Assembly (NCBI GenBank): GCA_963555705.1 | Contig: OY743190.1 | Span: forward strand, 35,694,929-35,758,928 | DNA from: Ligustrum vulgare | Lineage: Eukaryota; Streptophyta; Magnoliopsida; Lamiales; Oleaceae | DNA: 64,000 nucleotides | Reading direction: 5' to 3' | Shown here: in pieces, positions 57,060 through 64,000 of the stretch | Position numbering within the stretch: the first letter of the stretch is position 1 | Layout: every line of letters begins with the position of its first letter | Notes under the pieces: generated by a model | The model's database searches: none | The model's input: only the letters and a program-made list of their open reading frames with translations | What the model was told of the DNA's origin: nothing | Program-made: the position numbers and the translations under genes

Positions 57060-57400
57060 ATGATAAATTATAATTTGAGGACTAAAATTGATGTTTTGAA
57101 AGTTGAGGGACTAAAATGAATACTTTTGAAAGTTCAGGGACTAAAATAGATACTTTGAAAGTTGAGGGATTAAAATAGATACTTTTGAAACTTGAGCTTA
57201 AAAGTAAATCAGCAGGGACTGAAGTGATCAGATTTTGAAAATGAAAGGGCTGATTAAAACTCATTTAAAACTTAAGGGCTGAAATTGCTGATTTTAAAAG
57301 CTGAAAGGACTGAAATAAAACCTTTTTAAAACATAGGGACTGATTTGAAATAACTTTAAAAACTTCAGGGACCAAGCTGTAATTTCTGAAAGTTAAATAT
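57060..57400 (+). repeat. ~30-bp repeats GAAAGTTGAGGGACTAAAAT in the solo LTR
   Basis: About eight to ten degenerate units (core TTGAAAGTTGAGGGACTAAAA) precede a G-rich part. The family is CACCTC-free and low complexity. No coding meaning. Confidence 0.85.
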
Positions 57401-57429
57401 AATATCAAATATATCTTCTCTTCCTTTAC

Positions 57430-58250
57430 GTTTCAGATCAGAGAATTTCGAGAGAAAACGAGAGACAGAGAGTTGCGGCTGAAACTGGTGGATTTGAGAA
57501 ATATCCGGTCTACTGCCGGCGCAACTCCGGCGGTGGTTCGGACATCATGTGGCAGTGACTGGTTCAGTAAATGGTTAGCGATTTGGAGCGAATTTGATGT
57601 GAAACCTAGACACTGGAGGCTGAGTTTGGAGATGCGATTTCCGGTGGAACTCCGGTCAAAACTGATTGGAGTTCGAGGTAAGTGCTATGGGTAAATTGAT
57701 TCTTGGTTTTTGTTTTGGGTTTTATTTTGATTTGGGGCTTTGGCACTGAATTGGAGTTGGTCAGAGACTCGATTGGTTGATGGCAGTTGGGTTGATTAGG
57801 ATTTGGGAATGCAGACTGTGTTGGGTGGTGATGGTGACGATGGTAGAGGGCAGTGTATGGTGATAGGCGGTAGATTGGTGGCCAGTGATTGAGTTTGCTG
57901 GAATGGAACAGCTGCTAGGCTGAAATGAAATTGGAAGGAACCAGAGTGATGGTTGGTTTGCAGAAAGTGGCTGGAATTCAATGTTGTGGTGCTGTGGTAA
58001 ATGGTGGCTGCTGATGGTTTCTGATCGAGGAGGTGGCTGCTGCTGGTGGAGATAAAATTGGGGTTGGTGTTGGTACAGAATTGAGGGTGGATTGTATGTC
58101 CATGGTTCATCAGTTGATTGCTTAAATTGAAAAACATGATGGAAAAAAAAAAAGAAAAAGAATTGATGAATGGGGAACATCATAATTTGGGGAGGGGAAT
58201 CATTCATTGAGTGGGTTTGGCTTTGTGATTAGATAAATGAATGGAAAGGA
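57430..58250 (+). other. TGG-rich part of the solo LTR, possible leader sequence
   Basis: GAGAGAAAACGAGAGACAGAGAG is followed by long TGG/GGTGG-rich sequence. It gives an apparent proline/histidine/glutamine-rich minus-strand frame of 148 codons at 57,761-58,207. Composition explains that frame and no domain is visible, so I do not call it a gene. It resembles the untranslated leader downstream of an LTR promoter. Confidence 0.45.
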
Positions 58251-58665
58251 AGAAAAACGTGGGTTGCAAATTAGGTTAATGGTGTAAAGTATGGGAATTT
58301 TGGTTATGATAATTATTGCACTAACTTCGATTAAAAAATGTATTCAAAACAGATATATTTTGGACTGAAAAATACATTTGAGAAATAAATAATTTTGAGA
58401 TAAAAATTGAATTGCATATTATGGACTTAAATAATTTAAATAAGAAAATGGAATTTAAAATGCTTTTGACAATAATACTTAAAATAATATAATTTTAGAA
58501 ATTCGGATTTTAATTTAAAATCGAACAAATTCGATATTTCTTGACTTGGCTAGACGAACACGTCGCGGCGTTAACTTCAAAATAATGGGTGAAATAGTAG
58601 CGATACAATTTTCTAAATATTAAAATAATTATTTATTTCATAAAAATCTTGGTCGCTACATAGAG

Positions 58666-59440
58666 TTAGGAGAGGTGATGAGAGGGAGCATAGGAGGAGA
58701 AACAATCATCAGTTTGGATATGGGTTTGATGAAGAAAGGGTTGATAGTGGATGAGAAAGTGTTCATTCATCAATGGCTAGTGTGGGAAGAAGGAGTGAAA
58801 GGAGTTATAGGTGTGAAAGGGGTCATGGAAGGAGGCATGAGAATAGGGATGAAGTGGATGATAATCTAGGAAGTATAAAAATTACCATACTACCTTTCCA
58901 TGGAAGGAGTGACCCAGAGGCTTATTTAGATTGGGAGAAGAATGTGGAGTTGATGTTTGAGTGTCATAATTATTCGGAGGAAAAAAAGGTTAGATTGGTT
59001 GTGGTGGAGTTCACTGACTATGCAATAAATTGGTGGGATCAATTAGTGATGGGTAGGAGAAGGAATAGTGAAAGACTAGTGGATACATGGGTTGATATGA
59101 AGGCCATAATGAGGAAGAGGTTTGTCCTAAGTCACTACCATAGGGATATTTACCAAAGGTTAAACAGGGGACTTACACAAGGTTCTAGGAGTGAGGTAGC
59201 CATGATTAGGGCCAATATTGTGGAGGACCGGGAGGCAACTATGGCTTGGTTCTTGAGTGGGTTGAACAGGGATATTGATAATGTGATTGAACTACATCAT
59301 TATGTAGAGATGGAAGACATGGTGCTTATGAAAATGAAGGTGGAAAGGAAACTGAAAGGGGGAAAGCAAGACATTCACTTGGATCTTATCCTACATTACA
59401 AGCAAGGCGGGAACACAATGATGATCATGTCCTGAAAGGG
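58666..59440 (+). pseudogene. Gag core of the TATTC element, decayed
   Basis: The frame 58,773-59,435 reads ILPFHGRSDPEAYLDWEKNV, ELMFECHNYSEEKKVRL, AINWWDQLV, YHRDIYQRLNRGLTQGS and EDREATMAWFLSGLNRDI. This is the Retrotrans_gag domain of Ty3/gypsy elements, in standard order. The start and the C-terminal parts are in other frames. The gene was also cut by the solo LTR. Confidence 0.88.
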
Positions 59441-59496
59441 AGGGAGGAACCTTCAATAAAAGGTAAAAAATTTCTGATTCTCAACCTACTAAGGAT

Positions 59497-60170
59497 ATGA
59501 ATATTAAATTCTTTAAGTGTTTGGGTTTGGGTCATATAGCATCTCAATTCCCAAATAAACGGGTATTGATTATGCGTGATAATGGGGAAATTAGCTCAGA
59601 GAATGAATTTAAAGGGATGCCTAAAATAGTAGATATTGGGGCTAGTAGTAGTGATGATGAAGGATTGACTTATGATTTGAAAGGATCGCTTGTCAATAGG
59701 CATTGACTTATGCTTTGAAAGGTTCGCTTGTTAATAGGCATGTCCTAAGTTCTAGAGCTAAAGTAGATGAGGTTGATGAACAAAGGGATAACTTATTTCA
59801 CACTAGCTGTTTGGTGGGTAAAAAGGTTTCTGGAATGGTGATTGACCGGGGGGAGTTGTGCTTATGTAGTTAGTACGATGTTGGTTGGAAATTGGGATTG
59901 CCTAAGGTGAAACATCTTAATCCTTATAAATTGCAATGGTTGACCAAGTTGGGGGAAATTAAGGTGAACAAACAAGTTAATGTCAAGTTTACCATTGGGA
60001 GTTATAATGATGAAGTTATTTGTGATGTGGTGCCTATGTATGTTAGGCTTATTTTATTGGGAAGGCCATGGAAACATGATAGGAGGGTGGTGTATGATGG
60101 GTTTAAAAACCAATATTCCTTTGTGATGGGTGGGGTAAAAGATCACTCTTGCTCCTTTATCACCTAAAGA
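59497..60170 (+). pseudogene. Zinc-knuckle and protease region of the TATTC element, decayed
   Basis: FFKCLGLGHIASQFPNKR is a CCHC knuckle with two of four metal ligands changed to Phe. The protease follows with a shifted, damaged DxG motif near 59,850. LGLPKVKHLNPYKLQWL, EVICDVVPMYV and ILLGRPWKHDRRVVYDGF lie at 59,892-60,167. The same string of motifs occurs in the long ORF at 45,769-49,110. Confidence 0.82.
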
Positions 60171-60295
60171 GGTCCAAGAGGATCAATTGAAAATAAAAAG
60201 TGAGTTGAAGGGGAAAAATAAGAGAGTTGATGCCACAACCTCAAAAAAAAGAGTATGAGTGAAAAAAGAAAAACAAAGGAGAATCTAGCCACAAA

Positions 60296-60575
60296 ATGAG
60301 CCTTTTTGTACAACGGTTGATGTACGAGGGTCCATGCCTTGAACTTAACCATGCTAATAATTCCCTCCCTAGTTTCGTTAATTCTATTTTGCATGTACCA
60401 AAATCAAATCATAAATTTAAAGCCAAGAAGAAAGTCACGTGTAAGGAAGAACAGCCTAAATGGTTAACGGACAACCCCAAGCACAAGCATGTTCCCATAG
60501 CCAACAATTGTAGAAGTTACAAGAAGATTGGACAAGTTGTAGATTCGAGGTCAAATCTTTTTCAAGAGAGGGAAA
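60296..60575 (+). pseudogene. Degraded post-protease tail of the TATTC element
   Basis: NHANNSLPSFVNSIL and VVDSRSNLFQEREMM match the segment after protease and the polyprotein C-terminus of the TAGCT element (SNTSLPSFVMSLL, DSRSNPFQEGGDD). They are only ~70 codons apart here, so RT, RNase H and integrase were removed between them. Confidence 0.7.
60561..60575 (+). promoter_or_regulatory. Polypurine tract of the TATTC element
   Basis: TTCAAGAGAGGGAAA directly precedes the 3' LTR start TGATGTGATCC. Confidence 0.8.
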
Positions 60576-61354
60576 TGATGTGATCCAAGGTAGGAGGTCA
60601 AAGGAAAAATCAAGATACGGATGATGCAACAACAATCTACAAAGAAAAATGAGCAAGTTTCATATTGGGACTGAGTCGAGAATCAAGTCAAACCAAGTCA
60701 CTTCGAAGGATGGAAAATTGGTGCAGTCGGAACCACTACGTGATTGCATGAGGCAAAAACAGGCACGATCACGTGATATCATAAAAATTCACCCCAGAGT
60801 CTTAGGCGTATCCAGCGATTGCAATAGGTTTTCCTGCGCGGTCATGCGGTTGAAGCGGAACAAAATTTTCAAAATTCATGTTTAATTTCCATTCTAATTT
60901 ATTTCATAATTATATTTCTAAACCCTAGTGTGGCTAGGTTAGTTTTAGACGCATTTTTACCTTATATCATGTTTTGTTTTGATGGTTAAATAGTTAACTT
61001 TGACATTGATATTGAATTGAGAGTTTTTCTCTTTGAAAGGTGGAGTTTTTACCTTTTCTTGTTCTTCAAGAACACCATTGAACTTATCAAATATTTTTTA
61101 ATATTTGTGGTGTTCTAACCAAACTTATCAAGGAAATTGGCATCTGTTGTGGTGTTCGACAACTTTGGTTCTTCATTCCGCATTGTCGATTTATTGCATC
61201 ATGATTGTTGGGTTAAGGTCCTATTATCTAATCTATCGTTTCTTTTTCCGTTATTGTTATTCTTGGTTATTGTTATTTTCTGAATTTAAATCTTTCCTAT
61301 TGTTTATGTTGTTATTCCTAGTTTTTCTCATGTTTCCCAAAAGGAATTGCATCA
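60576..61354 (+). repeat. 3' LTR of the TATTC element
   Basis: 779 bp, about 42 bp longer than the 5' LTR mainly because of a short internal duplication (AACACCATTG...ATATTTTTTAATATTTG, then a repeat of ACTTATCA near 61,130). Confidence 0.88.
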
Positions 61355-61359
61355 TATTC

Positions 61360-62480
61360 CACTGCTACATTTGTAGACCTCAACACTTAATCTATGATGT
61401 CCACCTCCTCCCTTCATGTGCAAGACTTTACACCTCTTGCTTCAAAGATAAGAGTCTACTCGAACCTTAACCTCCAAGTAACATGAAAGATCTACAAACG
61501 AAGCTTTCTTCCTTTTCCGTGCATCCACATAGTCTTATAAATAGCTAATGTTTTGAAACAAAACTTCTCAACTGAAAATCAAAGCAAGAAACTCTTTAAA
61601 AACTGTTCTTCATCTTCAAAACCCTAGGTAAGGAATTCATGCTAAAACTATGTTTCAATCCGTTTTAATTCATCCTTTTCATTTCCGTACATGTTTTATC
61701 AAAGCCCCTTATCAAAATATATGGTTTTGGATCAAAGTAATCGACAAAATGAAGTTTTAGTTTCTGAATATATGCTAGGTGTCCACACCTACTTTTGTGT
61801 TGACACTTGGACTTGAAATGATGAAAAATGACTTTCTCATAGTTTGGTGTCAACATCAAAACAGTTGGTGTCAACACCAAATGGACAGTTAGGCAGCCTA
61901 ACTTTTGTTCTATAACTCCGATCTCATATCTGTAAAGTCTGTTGAACTTCATATTTGATGATCTTTTTAATGACATAATACACAACTAGTGGGGTTTCAA
62001 ATACTAGGATTTTTATACATATATCTTCACATACTTCGTGGAAAGCTAGTCAAGGGACTTCCAGTTAAAGAAAACTATATTAGAAGCCGTTCATGGATCT
62101 ATTATCCAATTATTTTTTATTCGAATACGCTTATTGAAGTATCTGATCAATGATATGAGTCAAATATGTTTATTTGAAGTATTTGATTAATGGTGTAAGT
62201 TGGATATATTTATGTGAATTACATGATTCATTATAAGTGAGTGGGATATGTTATTTAATTTGAATACATCTGTAGTTAATTATTTGACTTCATTATAAGT
62301 GAGTGGAGTATTTTATATGAATAGATATGTTTAGTTAAATTATACCATTTTACTCAATGTAAGTTTACTAGGTTTACTGAATTCATTATGTGATGTATAT
62401 CAAATCTACAACACGTAAGAACAATAATTCGACAATGGATTGTACTTAAGAAAACAAATGCATTTCTTATTTCATGAAGA
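61360..62480. other. Unassigned AT-rich stretch, possibly an LTR remnant
   Basis: A TATA-like TTATAAATAG at 61,535 and AAACCCTAGG at 61,619 hint at a promoter and leader of an old LTR. No terminal motifs, repeats or coding similarity confirm it. Confidence 0.35.
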
Positions 62481-63330
62481 ACCTCTTAAATATGTGAAAA
62501 TAGATAACCTAGTTGTCCATTGTCGGAGCGCATTAACCTTAGCAGAATAAACTTTCACCCCATTGGCAGACAAAACATATCCAAGAAACAAAATTGTATC
62601 AGTAAAAATTACCCACTTATGAGGGGTTGCAACAAATTTCCCCTAGTGTAAAATAGGAAAAACCTCCCGCAAATGTTTACAATGAGACTCCTTTGACGCA
62701 CTATAAACTAAGATATCATCACAGTATACAACAACACACTTACCCATAAATGGATGTAGTGCTTGGTTCATTACCTCCATGAACGTGCTCGGTGCATTGG
62801 ATAATCCGAAGGGCATAACAAACCACTCAAACAATCTCTCCCTTGTCTTAAACGTTGTTTTCCACTCATCACTAGTGTGGACTTTGACTTGGCTGCAACC
62901 GCTTTTCAAGTCAATCAGCTCCTGCAAAATGGTCAAGTAAATCATCAAGCCTTGGTATTGAAAAGTGATAACGGACTGTTATTTTGTTGATGGCTCTACT
63001 GTCTACACACATCCGATAAATCCTATCATTTTTTGGCACCAAAAGTGTGGGTACTGCACATGGGATGAGACTCTCTCTGATATAACCCTTTTGAACTAAC
63101 TCCTCCATCAGCCTCCTCAACTCCTTGTACTCAGCCAGGCTCATTCGATAATATGCATATGGTTAGATAGTGATACACTAGGTATCAAGTCAATCTGGTG
63201 TTGTATATCCCGGAAAGGAGGCAAACCCAGCGGTAGGTCTTCTGGGAATACATTGTGAAATTCAAACGCCAAGGCAATAGCTTTGGGGTGAAGACCTACC
63301 CCCTCGATTACCATGGGAACTATCGATACT
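62480..63330 (-). pseudogene. Chromovirus-type Ty3/gypsy reverse transcriptase fragment
   Basis: Minus strand order: VFPEDLPLGLPPFRDIQHQIDL (just left of 63,330), [65 protein letters not shown], then [12 protein letters not shown] with YCDD in place of YxDD. This is the start and palm of RT. Stops and a shift near 62,945 break it. Its upstream part is cut off by the LTR starting at 63,336. It could be part of the TATTC or TAGCT family's autonomous partner, but this cannot be shown here. Confidence 0.88.
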
Positions 63331-63335
63331 CAAGT

Positions 63336-64000
63336 TGTAACGCCCCGAGTTCTAAACACCTGGTTCATCACGTCATCGTCTTATCTAACTTTTAAAATAA
63401 TGATTTAGCAGAAGAATAATTAATTTTTCTCATAATTTACATCATTTAAATAAAACCAAATGGAAAATAAAATTTAATAATTTGGAATTTCTTGAAATAA
63501 CAATTGAAATCGCTCATTATTTTCTAAACAAAAAATCATTTAATATAGATATAAAATTTGGTAGCATTCAAAAATTGAAAATAAACTTTCTATTATTAAA
63601 TTATTATTGCCAACATGTCCATCACGTGCCTCCATCTCAAGTATCTGTAAACGTTTTAAAAAAAAAAAAAAAATGAATGAGCATTTCATAAAAATACTCA
63701 GTAGACTCATCACCAATAATTAATCTATAGAATAATTGAATACATAATTATGCAACTTATACAGTGACATCATCATCGTCATAGGCTCTTTTATTTTTAA
63801 AAATCATAGGCTCTTTAAAAATATAGGGTGTGGGTGGTCTTGTCTCATGCATTAAAGCACGTAAGTTATGCATAACAACATCATAATCTCGTCTCGTCTC
63901 ATCTCTTGCATTAAATGCATATAAATCACATAAAATCACATAATACATGCAATTATAATTTAAACTAATTAGTGGAGGCGAGTCTACCTTAATTCACACG
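63336..64000 (+). mobile_element. Start of another LTR of the 3.1-kb family, runs off the window
   Basis: TGTAACGCCCCGAGTT and the next several hundred bases are collinear with the left part of the solo LTR at 55,575, including ACTCAGTAGACTCATC before the repeats. It inserted into the RT fragment. Length, right end and any interior are outside the window. Confidence 0.82.

Larger units (their letters stand above)
55575..58660 (+). mobile_element. 3.1-kb solo LTR, TSD TAGAG
   Basis: The duplication TAGAG lies at 55,570-55,574 and 58,661-58,665. Ends TGTAGCGCCCC and GGTCGCTACA give a 7-bp inverted TGTAGCG/CGCTACA. Two other partial copies support both boundaries: a start at 63,336 and a reversed end at 4827. 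It holds no repeated termini of its own and no pol, so it is a solo LTR. At 3,086 bp it is unusually long. It sits inside a gag gene. Confidence 0.88.
54168..61354 (+). mobile_element. Non-autonomous Ty3/gypsy element (gag-protease only), TSD TATTC
   Basis: The duplication TATTC lies at 54,163-54,167 and 61,355-61,359. LTRs are 737 bp (54,168-54,904) and 779 bp (60,576-61,354), TGATGTGATCC...GCATCA. An iMet-like primer site follows the left LTR and a polypurine tract precedes the right one. The interior has decayed gag and protease and then jumps to the C-terminal tail; RT, RNase H and integrase are missing. It is interrupted by a 3.1-kb solo LTR. Protease and tail resemble the TAGCT element, so the two are relatives. 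Confidence 0.92.

Noticed and set aside
57761..58207. 148-codon minus-strand frame rich in His, Gln, Ser and Pro
   Set aside because: It is the complement of a TGG-rich low-complexity part of a solo LTR, with no domain and an overlapping frame of equal quality.

Overview
This window is plant nuclear DNA, most likely from a eudicot. It is AT-rich and full of plant transposon families: Tat- and Athila-type Ty3/gypsy elements, a Cassandra TRIM with 5S-rRNA-like LTRs, CACTA, hAT, PIF/Harbinger and Helitron pieces. I found no convincing host gene, tRNA, rRNA gene or CRISPR array. Nothing in the sequence lets me name the species.

Layout. 1-4.8 kb is a decayed CACTA transposase (TNP2), split by a ~1.65 kb insertion. 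4.8-6.1 kb is a pile of retrotransposon fragments. 6.2-10.9 kb is the 3' end of a Tat-like element: an antisense plant-mobile-domain pseudogene, a tandem duplication, and a 3' LTR holding a complete Cassandra element (TSD AAAAT). 11.3 kb has a PIF/Harbinger remnant. 11,871-30,669 is a two-level nest. The old outer Tat-type element (TSD TTAAT, 660-bp LTRs, integrase lost) was invaded in its 5' LTR by a young 12.25-kb Tat-type element (TSD GTTAC, 676-bp LTRs). The young element has an almost intact gag-pol, with one nonsense codon, and a long antisense gene that I can splice into three in-frame exons. 30.7-36.8 kb is AT-rich and mostly unassignable, with a Helitron 3' terminus, a (TAA)n run and a degenerate minisatellite. 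36,777-40,202 is a hAT element (8-bp TSD, one mismatch) whose BED-finger region holds a 166-bp PIF/Harbinger-type MITE.

41-54 kb is a three-level nest. A minus-strand Athila-like element has gag and protease but no RT or integrase. It is split by a probable solo LTR, which is split by a complete 5.6-kb element (TSD TAGCT, 807-bp LTRs). That innermost element has one uninterrupted 1,113-codon ORF joining basic repeats, a protease-like domain and a degenerate integrase, with no RT. 54,168-61,354 is a related gag-protease element (TSD TATTC) interrupted by a 3.1-kb solo LTR (TSD TAGAG). The right end has a chromovirus-type RT fragment and the start of another LTR of that same 3.1-kb family.

Two themes recur. 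Several elements have lost different parts of pol but keep LTRs, primer sites and gag/protease, and so probably depended on partners. Tat-type elements here carry an antisense gene between pol and the 3' LTR. The spliced antisense gene at 20,052-22,831 and the chimeric ORF at 45,769-49,110 are the most interesting objects.
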